From the NCBI RefSeq assembly GCF_004137245.1, contig NZ_SDWS01000002.1, forward strand, positions 124,001 through 188,000: DNA of 64,000 nt. Direction: 5' to 3'. The notes below the pieces were generated by a model. That model searched no databases. It had not been told where the DNA came from and was given only the letters and a program-made list of their open reading frames with translations. The position numbers and the translations under genes were made by a program. The DNA is from Nocardioides glacieisoli. Its GTDB lineage: Bacteria > Actinomycetota > Actinomycetes > Propionibacteriales > Nocardioidaceae. Shown piece after piece: positions 1-9,069 of this stretch; position 1 is the first letter of the stretch; each line of letters begins with the position of its first letter.

Positions 1-612
1 CGGTCCGGTGTGCGACTCGAGGGCCCGGACGAGCGAGGTTCGGATCTCCTCCTCGAGAGGCGTCGACGCCGCCAGCAGAGACCGTCCCTGTCGCACGTCG
101 AGGACGTGCAGGTCCGCACCGCACTCACGCCCAAGGGCGTCGAGCAAGTCGTTCTGGTGGGTGCTCGCCTGGCTCGACCGTCGCAACACATCGTAGACAC
201 GCAATATGCGTACGAGCCTGCCGCTGGCCACTTCGCTGTTGCTCTCGGCGACGGTGCGGGCCACGGTGACGAACGGGACGGCGTAGGCCGTCTCCAGGAC
301 CGGGAAGGCTAGATCGTCAGCTGCCTTCGCGGCCTCAGGGGTCAGCGGGGCGGCGTGTAGACCCTCCGCCAGCGCGACGCCAGACAGGTTGGCGTGAGCC
401 AGATGGGTGATGTATTCGATCTGGCTCGGGCCGTCTACCGGGAAGTTGTAGCCGTCGGTAAGGAGTAGTTCACCCGTGCCGAGCCAGTTCCAGGGGTCGG
501 GGAGCTCGCATGTATGCGCCCAGAGGACCGGACGGCCGGAACCAGAGTCCCCCGCGAGCACGCGAGTGCGCAGAGACGGTATGTCGACGAGCTGACCGAC
601 GGTGAGGCTCAC
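1..612 (-). CDS. PucR-family transcriptional regulator, N-terminal part (cut by window edge)
   Basis: Reading leftwards from a GTG at 612, 204 codons stay open to the window edge. The start of the protein matches the PucR N-terminal domain: LRTRVLAG near residue 14, then a WAHTCELPDP...WLGTGELLLTDGY stretch, which is the hallmark of that domain. The C-terminal PucR helix-turn-helix lies outside the window. PucR-type proteins control purine, amine and amino-acid catabolic genes and often sit divergent from their targets. Here the gene is divergent from an aldehyde dehydrogenase, so local control is a reasonable inference. The start is uncertain because the GGGA upstream is too close to serve as a good ribosome site. 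Confidence 0.72.
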   Translation of the reverse strand, partial: MSLTVGQLVDIPSLRTRVLAGDSGSGRPVLWAHTCELPDPWNWLGTGELLLTDGYNFPVDGPSQIEYITHLAHANLSGVALAEGLHAAPLTPEAAKAADDLAFPVLETAYAVPFVTVARTVAESNSEVASGRLVRILRVYDVLRRSSQASTHQNDLLDALGRECGADLHVLDVRQGRSLLAASTPLEEEIRTSLVRALESHTGP

Positions 613-677
613 GTTCCCAGTATCGCTTATACGCAGGCGGCGGCCCTCATATGGACGGGAAGCGACTTGTCTCGTCG

Positions 678-702
678 TACGAACGCGCGCCGACTGTTCG
701 TA
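678..702. promoter_or_regulatory. Inverted repeat between pucR-like gene and aldehyde dehydrogenase
   Basis: TACGAAC at 678-684 is matched by its perfect complement GTTCGTA at 696-702, with an 11-nt spacer. It lies in the divergent intergenic region, 77 bp before the aldehyde dehydrogenase start. The position suits an operator for the PucR-like protein; that link is inference. Confidence 0.4.
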
Positions 703-779
703 TCTCCAACGAATTGGTTCCGGATGGTGCAGGTCACATGCTTGATCGGACGACCCTTCTAGTTCCGGAGCGCAGACCG

Positions 780-2303
780 ATGGATGCACAGGAAGAACTC
801 GACCGACTCAGCGGAGTCTTCTTCACGCAGGGCGAGTTCGTCGCCAGCGTCAGCGGGACCACGACGCCCGTCGTCGACCCGGCAACTGCCCAGGAGATCG
901 GTGCGTTCCCGCATGTCACGGCTGCCGAGATCAGTGATGTCGTCCGAGCCGCCAACGTGGCGCAGAAGGCCTGGTGGGCCGAGAGTGGGCTGCACCGCTC
1001 CGAATTGCTCCACGAGGTCGCCTCGGCGATGCGGCGGATCAGCCCGGAGGTCGCCGAGATCATGACTCGAGAGACCGGCAAGCCGTTCAAGGAGAGCTCC
1101 GACGAGATGATGTGGTCGGTCAGCGCAACCGATTACTACGCAGAGATCGGCCGGCACTCCGTCGGTTCCGTCATCGGCACATCGGTAGCCGGCCAAATGC
1201 ACTACACCCTCAAGGAGCCGATGGGGGTTGTAGTGGTCATTCTCCCGGCGAACTTCCCGGTGCTCTTGCTGATGTGGGAGGCCGCTGCTGCACTCGCCGC
1301 CGGCAATGCAGTGATCGTGAAGCCGTCGGAATACGCCTCGCTCACGACGCTCAAGTTCATGGAGGCGTTCGAGGCGCTCCCCGCCGGCCTCGTCCAGTGC
1401 GTGACGGGCGGCGGCGAGGTCGGCAGGCAGCTGGTCTCCCACCCGGAAACGCACATGATCGGTTTCACCGGCAGCGTTCCCACCGGGCAGGCGATCGCCA
1501 AGGCGTGTGCAGAGCAGTTCAAGCCTTGCCTAGTGGAGGCGTCTGGGAACGATGCCTTCATCGTGATGCCTTCTGCACAGCTGCGAACTGCGGCTCGCGC
1601 TGCCACGTTCGCGGCCTTCCTGAACTGTGGTCAGGTGTGCACCTCCGCAGAGCGGATCTTCGTGCACGAAGCGGTCTACGACGAGTTCGCGGCGATGGTC
1701 GTGGAGGAGACCGGCAAGCTTCGGATCGGCAACGGACTCGGCAAGGTTGACCTAGGCCCGATGGAACATGCCGGCGAGCTGGCGCGTTTCGAGAAGGTTC
1801 TCGCGCGGGCGCTCGAGCAGGGGGCAAAGGTGGTGCAGGGAGGTGGCCGCCCCGAAGGCCTTCCGGTCGAGCTGCAACAGGGGTTCTTCCATGAGCCGAC
1901 GGTGCTCACCGAGGTCACGCCCGACATGGACGTCATGACCGAAGAGATCTTCGGTCCCCTGGCACCGCTGTGCAAGGTCGACAGCTTCGACCAGGCACTG
2001 GAGCTGACGAACTCCTCGCAATTTGGTCTCGGCGCCACGATCTACACCAGCGACCCGGTCGAGATGCACCGCGCGACCAACGAGATCGTCACCGGCATGG
2101 TGTGGGTCAACGCGCCGTTGTTGGACAACGACGCGGGACCCTTCGGTGGGCGCAAGATGTCTGGGCTCGGCCGCCAGCTAGGCGCGGAGGGCCTCGACAC
2201 ATTCCGACACACCAAGATGGTCATGGTCGATCCGGCCGCGTCCGAGCAGGACTTCTGGTGGTTCCCGTACTCCGACGAGGAGAGCTTCACTCCCGAGGCT
2301 TGA
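780..2303 (+). CDS. NAD(P)-dependent aldehyde dehydrogenase family protein
   Basis: This is a 507-residue member of the aldehyde dehydrogenase superfamily, oxidising an aldehyde to a carboxylate with NAD(P). The general-base glutamate region reads VEASGNDAFIV instead of the usual ELGG form, and the catalytic cysteine sits in FLNCGQVCTSAERIF. Further family motifs are PANFPVLLLMWE, GFTGSVPTGQAI and EEIFGPLAP. An upstream in-frame ATG at 651 exists, but the ATG at 780 has GGAG nine bases before it and gives a normal family length. The substrate is not readable from sequence. Next to folD, a methylglycine dehydrogenase and purU, a betaine-aldehyde, semialdehyde or formaldehyde-related role is possible. 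Confidence 0.88.
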   Translation: MDAQEELDRLSGVFFTQGEFVASVSGTTTPVVDPATAQEIGAFPHVTAAEISDVVRAANVAQKAWWAESGLHRSELLHEVASAMRRISPEVAEIMTRETGKPFKESSDEMMWSVSATDYYAEIGRHSVGSVIGTSVAGQMHYTLKEPMGVVVVILPANFPVLLLMWEAAAALAAGNAVIVKPSEYASLTTLKFMEAFEALPAGLVQCVTGGGEVGRQLVSHPETHMIGFTGSVPTGQAIAKACAEQFKPCLVEASGNDAFIVMPSAQLRTAARAATFAAFLNCGQVCTSAERIFVHEAVYDEFAAMVVEETGKLRIGNGLGKVDLGPMEHAGELARFEKVLARALEQGAKVVQGGGRPEGLPVELQQGFFHEPTVLTEVTPDMDVMTEEIFGPLAPLCKVDSFDQALELTNSSQFGLGATIYTSDPVEMHRATNEIVTGMVWVNAPLLDNDAGPFGGRKMSGLGRQLGAEGLDTFRHTKMVMVDPAASEQDFWWFPYSDEESFTPEA

Positions 2304-2810
2304 CGGCGTTGTCGTCGACGCCGACTCGGTCCATCTACAAGTGGGATCGTGTCGTGGCACGACTTCGACCGACGGGCCTGGGCATCACAGCTAGCAGTCC
2401 TCAGCTGGAGGCCAGACGCGCTGCCGTGGGCGTGTGCGCCTGCCAAGCGCGTACCACGGCAAGGGCTCGCTGGCTCGCGATCACGTCGTGCACCCGGAGG
2501 TACTCGACGCCCTGCACCGCCCCATGCGCAGAGGTGATCGGGTGAGGTCGTCGCCATCCCGCGGATCAACAGCGGTCTCAACGTCCGTTGCCGAGAAGCG
2601 CTTTCGGGAGGTACTCGATGTGCAGGGATGACCGAGCGCGCGAAGTGCCGAGAGATTGCTGGCAGCTCCCCGACAACCCCGACGATGGCGGAATCGTTTC
2701 GTCCCTTGACGTCGTTGCTGATGTGAGCACCGGCCGCCAACGCGGCTGAGCCGACCTCGCTCCGCATGGTGGCCACGCTGACCCGCACGCTGTCTCAACG
2801 ATGTCGAAGA
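2304..2810. other. Stretch without a convincing gene; possible decayed coding remnant
   Basis: No reading frame here looks like an intact gene. Between about 2433 and 2631, two plus-strand frames look protein-like in turn: AYHGKGSLARDHVVHPEVL, then VVAIPRINSGLN in another frame, then VAEKRFREVLDV back in the first. This is what a frameshifted gene remnant would look like, but I do not recognise the family. The rest shows no structure. Confidence 0.3.
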
Positions 2811-2838
2811 ACCTGGCCAGTGCTCAAACCGGCCAGGT
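2811..2838 (-). terminator. Hairpin downstream of folD
   Basis: ACCTGGCC at 2811-2818 pairs perfectly with GGCCAGGT at 2831-2838 across a 12-nt loop, about 45 bp past the folD stop. There is no clear U-tract, so this is a putative terminator. Confidence 0.5.
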
Positions 2839-2882
2839 CTTCGTACGCGCTCAGGTCCGTCGCGGATCTACCTACAGGTCGG

Positions 2883-3767
2883 TCATGACGCGGTCGGCAC
2901 GCTGGTCATCTGTCCGGCGGACCGCTCTGTCAATTCCACCACGTTCTTGAGCAGCATCGCGCGCGTCATCGGGCCCACACCGCCAGTGGCACGGGACCAC
3001 TTACCGGCAACCTGCTCGACGTCAGGGTGGACATCTCCGAGAATTCCTTCGACGGTGCGGGTGATGCCGACCGAAAGCACGGTTGCGCCCGGCTTGACCC
3101 AGTAGGGCTGGACCAGATGCGCTACACCAGCGGCGGCGATCACGACGTCAGCCACACGCGTGTGCGCAGCGATGTCGATCGTCGCCTCGTTGCACATCGT
3201 GACTGTCGCGTGCTCGCTGGGACGGGTGAGCATGAGTCCGAGTGGTCGGCCGACGGTGGTGCCACACCCGATCACGCAGAACTGCGAACCGGTGATAGCT
3301 ACGTCCGCACCGCGCAGTAGTTCGAGAATTCCACTGGGGGTGCACGGCAGGGTGCCGGGTTGCCCGAGCACGAGACGACCGAGGTTTGTCGGGTGAAGGC
3401 CGTCGGCGTCTTTGTCCGGGTCGACCGCGCCAAGAACTGCGTGGGTGTCAATGTGAGGGGGGAGTGGGAGTTGGACGATGAATCCCGAACACCGGGGGTT
3501 GTCGTTGAGACTGTGCACCGCCGTCAGCACGTCCCGCTGTGACGCTGAAGCGGGGAGCTGGACTCGAAGGGAGTCGATTCCGATCTCGGCACAGTCCCGG
3601 TGCTTGCCTGCGACATACGACTGCGACCCTGCGTCTTCACCTACGAGGATGGTTCCCAGTCCCGGACGGCGACCTGCGGCAGTCAGAGCTTCGACCCGGC
3701 CGCGCAGGCCCTCCTTCACTGCGGCTGCGGCTCGGGTGCCATCGATGACGGTCGCTCGGTGCTCCAT
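2883..3767 (-). CDS. folD: FolD: methylenetetrahydrofolate dehydrogenase / methenyltetrahydrofolate cyclohydrolase
   Basis: This 294-residue cytosolic enzyme converts 5,10-methylene-THF to 10-formyl-THF via methenyl-THF, using NADP. Visible family motifs are [10 protein letters not shown] with the catalytic Tyr and Lys near residues 50-55, [23 protein letters not shown] and the C-terminal [11 protein letters not shown]. The dinucleotide loop reads [16 protein letters not shown], where most FolD proteins have VIGRSxxVGxP, so the Arg-Ser pair is replaced by Cys-Gly. An AGGAAGGGG site precedes the ATG. Divergent from the methylglycine dehydrogenase/purU pair, it plausibly processes methylene-THF made by the dehydrogenase. 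A housekeeping folD may exist elsewhere, making this a pathway-specific copy. Confidence 0.93.
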   Translation of the reverse strand: MEHRATVIDGTRAAAAVKEGLRGRVEALTAAGRRPGLGTILVGEDAGSQSYVAGKHRDCAEIGIDSLRVQLPASASQRDVLTAVHSLNDNPRCSGFIVQLPLPPHIDTHAVLGAVDPDKDADGLHPTNLGRLVLGQPGTLPCTPSGILELLRGADVAITGSQFCVIGCGTTVGRPLGLMLTRPSEHATVTMCNEATIDIAAHTRVADVVIAAAGVAHLVQPYWVKPGATVLSVGITRTVEGILGDVHPDVEQVAGKWSRATGGVGPMTRAMLLKNVVELTERSAGQMTSVPTAS

Positions 3768-4177
3768 CAGGTCCCCTTCCTGTCAACCGCGCGCGCGGCA
3801 GCGGTTGTTGATGTGACATCTGAGGCTCGCGCATCGCTGGCTCCGGTGTTAGTGGCGGATCGCACGAGTCGACCCCGTCCGATTCAGCGATCGTCTAGTC
3901 GCTCCGACGGTTGCTCTCGAAGGAGACGAGACGCACAGAAGGCTCAAGACGCTGCTCGTTCTACAGGTCGCGCCAACTGCTTCAGTGCGCGATGTGCGAC
4001 ACCCGGATCTCGTGTCTCGAATCCCCGACATCCGATCTTGGGAGGAACGGCCTGGGCCGCGAACGGTACGGGATGCACTTGGTCGATCGCACAAGTGATC
4101 TGCGTCATCTCGGCCCTTCGACGCATGGAGCGCCCACGCCGGGTGCCTCACGCTGGAGGCCTAAGAAGGGGTGGACC
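3768..4177. other. Divergent intergenic region folD / methylglycine dehydrogenase
   Basis: About 410 bp with no credible gene. It should hold both divergent promoters. The only clear structure is an inverted repeat close to folD (listed separately). I looked for a glycine riboswitch because of the downstream GcvT-like gene and could not support one. Confidence 0.5.
3784..3807. promoter_or_regulatory. Inverted repeat just upstream of folD
   Basis: CAACCGC (3784-3790) and GCGGTTG (3801-3807) form a perfect 7-bp dyad with a 10-nt spacer, 17 bp before the folD start. This is a possible operator in the divergent folD/dehydrogenase promoter region; the cognate regulator is unknown. Confidence 0.35.
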
Positions 4178-6625
4178 ATGGGAGAACAGCTTCCGGCTCG
4201 GGCGCAGGTCGTGATCGTGGGCGGCGGCATCATCGGGACCAGTACGGCCTACAGCTTGGCTCGTCGCGGGTGGACCGACGTCGTGCTCCTCGAGCGCAAC
4301 ACGCTGACCTCCGGCACGACGTGGCACGCCGCCGGTTTGATCACGCAGGCGCGGGGCACCTGGGGCACGCGCGAGGTGGTACAGCGCAGCCTGGACATCT
4401 TCCGCGACCTGGAGTCCGATACCGGGTTCTCCACCGGGTTCGTCCAGACCGGGACGATGAACATCGCGACGTCTCCCGAGCGGCTCGAGGAGCTCCGTCA
4501 TCAAGCCAGCGTGATGCGCGGCAACGGCATCGACACGGAGTTGCTCAATGTCGACCAGACGATCGATCGACACCCTCTGCTCAATCCCGAAGGGGTGCTG
4601 GGCAGTCTCTACTTTCCCCGAGACGGTCGCGGCAGCGCGACCGACACAACCATGTCTCTGGCTAGGGGCGCGACTGCCCGCGGCGTGCGGATCGTGGAGG
4701 GAGTCACTGTCACCGACGTCACGACCGCCCACGGCCGTGTCACCGGTGTCGAGACGACGTCGGGAACGATCGAAGCCGAGTACGTCGTCAACGCAACGGG
4801 CATGTGGGGGCGTGAGTTCGGCGCCGCCGCCGGAGTCGAAGTCCCGCTCCAGGCCCTCGCGCACTTCTACGTGGTCACCGAAGCGATCCCCGATCTGCCC
4901 CGCAACTTGCCAACGATCAAGAGCGGCGATGAGCACGCCTACGTCAAGGACGAGGCCGGTGCCCTCATGGTCGGATTCTTTGAGCCGGGCAGCTACCCCT
5001 GGGCATCCGTGAGAATCCCGCCTAACACAGGATTCATTCAACTTCCGGAGGACTGGGACCACTTGGGTCCGTTCTACGAGAAGATGGTCGAACGGATGCC
5101 CGTCCTCGCAGATGCAGGCATTCGGCTGCACTTCAGCGGGCCCGAATCCTTCACGCCTGACGGCATGTACCACTTGGGTGAAGCGCCCGCGCTTCGAAAC
5201 TACTTCGTAGCCGCGGGCTTCAACTCGGTTGGGTTTCTCTCCGGTCCAGGTTCTGGCTCGGTTCTCGCCGACCTCATCGTCGAGGGACGCTCCTCCGTCG
5301 ACCTGCCCGAGGCCGACCTCGCTCGCGTGCAGCGTCACGAGACGAATCGACGCTTCCTCGAGGCGCGGGTTGTTGAATCGCTCGACATGGCGTATGAGGT
5401 CCACTGGCCATTCCAACAGCGGGCGACGGCGCGGAACCTTCGTTTGAGCCCGTTGTACGCAGCGACTCAGCAGGCCGGCGCAGTGTTCGGTGAGCTCGCC
5501 GGATGGGAGCGCGCCAACTGGTACGCCCCCGACGGCGTCGCCCGCCACTACGAGTACTCCTTCGAACGACCGAACTGGTTCGAGTACTCGGCCAACGAGC
5601 ATCGCGCCATCCGAGAAGCGGTCGGGATGATCGACACGTCCTCGTTCGGCAAGCTGCTCGTCCAAGGACGTGACGCCGTGCAGGTCCTCAGCAGAGTCTC
5701 GGTCAACAACGTCGACACCCCTATCGGCACCATTACCTACACGCAGTGGCTCAACGATGAGGGCGGCATCGAGGCAGATGTCACGGTCACCCGGGTGGCC
5801 GAGACCGAGTTCCTGGTCCTGTCCGGTCCCGCAACGGTGAATCGCGACCTCGCACACCTGCGCCGCCACATCCTCGACGAGGAGTTCTGCACGGTGGCCG
5901 ACGTCAGCGGAACCATGGCGATGCTCGCTGTGATGGGTCCGAAGTCGCGCGAGCTGCTGCAGCCTCTCACCGACGCCGATCTGTCCAATGCCGCGTTTCC
6001 GTTCGGCGCGTCGCGCGAGATCGACCTGGGGTTCGGCTTCGTTCGTGCCACTCGCGTTACTTACGTCGGCGAGCTCGGATGGGAACTGCTCATCCCCAGC
6101 GAGATGGGACATCACATCTGGCAGACCCTCGGCGCCGCGGGCGAGCCGCACGGGTTGAGACCGGTCGGGTACCACGCTATGAACTCTTTGCGCATCGAGA
6201 AGGGTTACCGCAGCTGGGGTCACGACGTCTCGAGCGGGGACGACCCGATCCAGGCTGGTCTGAGCTTCACGGTCAAGTGGGACAAGCCGGGAGGCTTCAT
6301 CGGGCGCGAAGCCTTGGAAAAGATCCGCGCGGTTGGGGTTGATCGGCGACTCGTTCAATTCGTGCTCGACGATCCGGAGTCTCTTCTGTTCCACGACGAG
6401 CCAATCTTCCGCGATGGCGTCCTCGTCGGACGGGTGGCCTCGGCCATGTATGGCCACACGCTGGGGGGTGCGACAGCGCTCGGCTGGGTGACCGCTCCTG
6501 AGGTAGTGGCCCGCGGATGGTTCGAAGAGGGCGCCTACACCGTTGAAGTCGCAGGTCGCCGCGTGCCCGCTCGGGCGTCTCTACGTCCGCTCTACGACCC
6601 GAAGTCTGAAAGGCCCAAATCCTGA
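4178..6625 (+). CDS. FAD-dependent dimethylglycine/sarcosine dehydrogenase-type oxidoreductase with GcvT-like C-terminal domain
   Basis: 815 residues with two fused modules. The N-terminal half is a DAO-type FAD domain starting VVIVGGGIIGTSTAYSLARRG (glycine loop 15-20), followed by TSGTTWHAAGLI, which resembles the flavin-attachment region of dimethylglycine and sarcosine dehydrogenases. From about residue 430 the protein resembles the glycine-cleavage T protein, which captures the removed methyl as 5,10-methylene-THF. The length (about 815) is typical of the family. The ATG at 4178 follows AAGGGG, and the longer frame upstream has no family similarity. The stop overlaps the purU start by one base, so the two are co-transcribed. 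The substrate could be dimethylglycine, sarcosine or a related N-methyl amine. Confidence 0.87.
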   Translation: MGEQLPARAQVVIVGGGIIGTSTAYSLARRGWTDVVLLERNTLTSGTTWHAAGLITQARGTWGTREVVQRSLDIFRDLESDTGFSTGFVQTGTMNIATSPERLEELRHQASVMRGNGIDTELLNVDQTIDRHPLLNPEGVLGSLYFPRDGRGSATDTTMSLARGATARGVRIVEGVTVTDVTTAHGRVTGVETTSGTIEAEYVVNATGMWGREFGAAAGVEVPLQALAHFYVVTEAIPDLPRNLPTIKSGDEHAYVKDEAGALMVGFFEPGSYPWASVRIPPNTGFIQLPEDWDHLGPFYEKMVERMPVLADAGIRLHFSGPESFTPDGMYHLGEAPALRNYFVAAGFNSVGFLSGPGSGSVLADLIVEGRSSVDLPEADLARVQRHETNRRFLEARVVESLDMAYEVHWPFQQRATARNLRLSPLYAATQQAGAVFGELAGWERANWYAPDGVARHYEYSFERPNWFEYSANEHRAIREAVGMIDTSSFGKLLVQGRDAVQVLSRVSVNNVDTPIGTITYTQWLNDEGGIEADVTVTRVAETEFLVLSGPATVNRDLAHLRRHILDEEFCTVADVSGTMAMLAVMGPKSRELLQPLTDADLSNAAFPFGASREIDLGFGFVRATRVTYVGELGWELLIPSEMGHHIWQTLGAAGEPHGLRPVGYHAMNSLRIEKGYRSWGHDVSSGDDPIQAGLSFTVKWDKPGGFIGREALEKIRAVGVDRRLVQFVLDDPESLLFHDEPIFRDGVLVGRVASAMYGHTLGGATALGWVTAPEVVARGWFEEGAYTVEVAGRRVPARASLRPLYDPKSERPKS

Positions 6626-7476
6626 TGAATGACATCGTTCTTACCCTGTCGTGCGAAGACCGCCCCGGCATTGTGGCGCTCGTGGCCGGCTTCTTGGCCG
6701 ACCGAGGCTTTACCATCCGTGACAGTCAGCAGTTCGGCGACGTCGACACCGGGTTGTTCTTCATGAGGGTCCATGCGGCCAACCACGAGGTCTTCGACAT
6801 CGCAGATCTCCAACTGGAGCTGCAGAGCAGCGTGGCAGCACCTCTCGCTGCCGAAGCGCGTATTCACGACCCGTCTGTCCCGTTGCGGATGCTGGTGATG
6901 GTGTCCAAGCAGGGCCACTGCCTCAACGACCTCCTGCATCGGGTCCGCAGCGGCTCTATGCCGGCCACGATCGTCGGCGTCGTGTCCAACCATGAGACAT
7001 TCCGTGACCTCGTCGAATGGCAGGGCATTCCGTTCCACTACGTGCCGGTCACCGCCAACAGCAAGCAGGCCGCCGAGGATGAGCTGCGGAAGCTGGTCGC
7101 CACGTACGAGGCCGACTCTGTCGTGCTCGCGCGCTATATGCAGATCTTGTCGAATGACCTCTGCCGCGAGCTCGAAGGACGGGCCATCAACATTCACCAC
7201 AGCCTGTTGCCGAGCTTCAAGGGCGCCCGGCCGTACTTCCAGGCCCATGCCAGAGGCGTGAAGGTGATCGGCGCGACCGCTCATTACGTGACCGCCGACC
7301 TGGACGAGGGCCCCATCATCGAACAGGACTTCGCTCGTGTTGATCACACTCGCTCAGCGAGCGACCTGACCGCAATCGGGCGCGACCTCGAGGCGTTGGC
7401 CCTGGCGCGTGCGGTGACTGCCCATGCGGAGCACCGCGTACTCCTGGATGGCACCAAGACCGTCGTCTTCCGATGA
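6625..7476 (+). CDS. purU: Formyltetrahydrofolate deformylase (PurU)
   Basis: 283 residues; hydrolyses 10-formyl-THF to THF and formate. An N-terminal ACT domain starts LTLSCEDRPGIVALVAGFLA. The C-terminal formyl-transferase fold carries NIHHSLLPSFKGARPY near residue 192 and HYVTADLDEGPIIEQD, supplying the Asn, His and Asp catalytic set. The ATG overlaps the stop of the methylglycine dehydrogenase (TGATG). Translational coupling to a methylene-THF-generating enzyme, with folD divergent, indicates a dissimilatory one-carbon branch releasing formate and regenerating THF, rather than purine-pool control. Confidence 0.94.
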   Translation: MNDIVLTLSCEDRPGIVALVAGFLADRGFTIRDSQQFGDVDTGLFFMRVHAANHEVFDIADLQLELQSSVAAPLAAEARIHDPSVPLRMLVMVSKQGHCLNDLLHRVRSGSMPATIVGVVSNHETFRDLVEWQGIPFHYVPVTANSKQAAEDELRKLVATYEADSVVLARYMQILSNDLCRELEGRAINIHHSLLPSFKGARPYFQAHARGVKVIGATAHYVTADLDEGPIIEQDFARVDHTRSASDLTAIGRDLEALALARAVTAHAEHRVLLDGTKTVVFR

Positions 7477-7564
7477 TCGCCGCGTACAGACCAACGTTCT
7501 GCAGCGCGCACAACCGCGACCGGTTTCACCCAGCACGATCCTGAACACAAAGGTGGAGGAAACC

Positions 7565-8901
7565 ATGACTCAGTACGCCGTCGTGAACCCTGCCAATGGC
7601 GAGCAGGTCGAGACGTATCCCACGTACACAGACGGGCAAGTGTTGGACGCGGTCGGGAGGGCTCACGGGGCCTATCGGGCGTTGGCGCGTACGACCACGG
7701 TCGGCGAGCGGGCCGAACTGGTCGGCCGGGTGGGCGAGCTGCACACTGAGCGCCGGCAGGAGCTGGCTGAGGCGATGGTCCGCGAGGTGGGCAAGCCTCC
7801 CGAGGACGCGCTCGGCGAGGCCGACTTCAATGTCGCCATCTACGCCTACTACGCCGAGAACGCGGAGGCCTTTCTGGCGGACGAGCCGATTGCGCTGCTC
7901 GAGGGCGCGGGCTCGGCCGTGGTGAAGAAGCGTCCGCTGGGCGTGCTCCTGGGCATCATGCCGTGGAACTCCCCGGCCTATCAGGTTGCCCGGTTCGCCG
8001 GGCCGAACCTCGCGGCGGGCAACACTATCCTGCTGAAGCACGCCCCGCAGTGCCCAGGGTCGGCAGCGCTGCTCGAGCAGATCTTCGCCGACGCGTGCTT
8101 TCCCGCAGCGGCATACGTCAACATCTATGCCAGCAACGAGCAGGTCGAGCGGGTCATCGCCGACGCGCGCATCCAGCGTGTCGCTGACAGGCTCGGAGCG
8201 GGCATACGCCGCGGTCGCCGAGGTAGCGGGCCGTCACCTGAAGAAGGTCGTCCTCGAGCTGGGTGGCTCGGACCCCTTCATCGTCCTCTCGACCGACGAC
8301 CTCGACGCCACCGTCGAGGCTGCGGTTGCCGCGCGGCTAGACAACACTGGACAGGCCTGCAATGCCGGCAAGCGGGTGATCGTCCACGAGAGCCTGTACG
8401 ACGACTTCCTCACCCGGTACACCGAGCGGATGCTGGCAACGCGGCCGCCCCGCTGTCGTCGGAGACCGCTGCGCAGAGGCTTGAGGCGCAGGTCTCCAGC
8501 GCCGTGGCCGCAGGAGCCTCGCTCGCGAGCGCCGGCGAGCGCCGGGGTGCCTGGTTCGCGCCAGGCGTGCCCACCGGCGTGCAGCCCGCGCACGAGGCAT
8601 ATTGGGCTGAGCTTTTTGGTCCGGTTGCCATGGTGTTCAAGGCTCGCGACGAGGTGGAGGCAGTCGCGATCGCCAATGACACGCCCTACGGCCTTGGCTC
8701 CTACCTCTTCACGACTCCCCCCGAACAAGCTGTGCGGGTCGCTGATCAGGTCGAGGCCGGCATGGTTTCATCAATGGCGTCGGGGCCGAGGGCGCAGAGT
8801 TGCCCTTCGGTGGCATCAAGCGCTCCGGGTTCGGACGCGAACTTGGCCGCTACGGCATCGAGGAGTTCCTCAACCGCAAGCTGGTTCGCGCTGTCGCCTG
8901 A
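7565..8901 (+). pseudogene. Aldehyde dehydrogenase pseudogene (at least three frameshifts)
   Basis: A well-formed start (ATG at 7565 after GGTGGAGGA) opens an aldehyde dehydrogenase resembling NAD-dependent succinate-semialdehyde dehydrogenases, with GIMPWNSPAYQVARFAGPNL intact. Near 8185 the reading shifts to another frame that continues as [15 protein letters not shown] and [16 protein letters not shown], so both active-site motifs survive. Near 8440 it returns to the first frame, apparently with about a dozen residues lost, running [13 protein letters not shown] to [11 protein letters not shown]. Near 8770 it shifts again, to [20 protein letters not shown] and the stop at 8899-8901. No single protein of family length can be made. 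Sequencing error could explain one shift but hardly three plus a deletion. Confidence 0.85.
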
Positions 8902-8936
8902 GTGACGCAGATGCCCAGACATCTCACGGCGTGCGG

Positions 8937-9059
8937 GGCGTCAAGCCGCAGCGGCCGTTGATGCCGGCCAGACTTCGTCATGATGGTGTCGGTCTTGAGG
9001 CAGCCGTGGCGGATGCCGACGAGGCGGTTCTCGAGCTGGCGGAGTACGGCTTGGTGGCC
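8937..9059 (-). mobile_element. 3' remnant of an IS110-family-like transposase
   Basis: The minus strand encodes [16 protein letters not shown] followed by [11 protein letters not shown], which matches the C-terminal tail common in actinobacterial IS110-type transposases (RQLxNRLVGILHGCLK). No upstream transposase body is present, since the XRE gene begins immediately beyond it. I read it as a decayed insertion-sequence fragment wedged between the broken aldehyde dehydrogenase and the regulator. The family assignment is from memory of the motif. Confidence 0.55.
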
Positions 9060-9069
9060 GCGCGTCGCG

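Noticed and set aside
3768..4177. Glycine or THF riboswitch before the methylglycine dehydrogenase
   Set aside because: There are purine-rich segments such as CGAAGGAGACGAGAC, but I could not place the conserved core helices of either class.
4148..6457. 769-codon open frame on the minus strand opposite the methylglycine dehydrogenase
   Set aside because: It mirrors the codon periodicity of the plus-strand gene, has no domain and covers a strongly supported enzyme. It is an antisense shadow typical of high-GC DNA.
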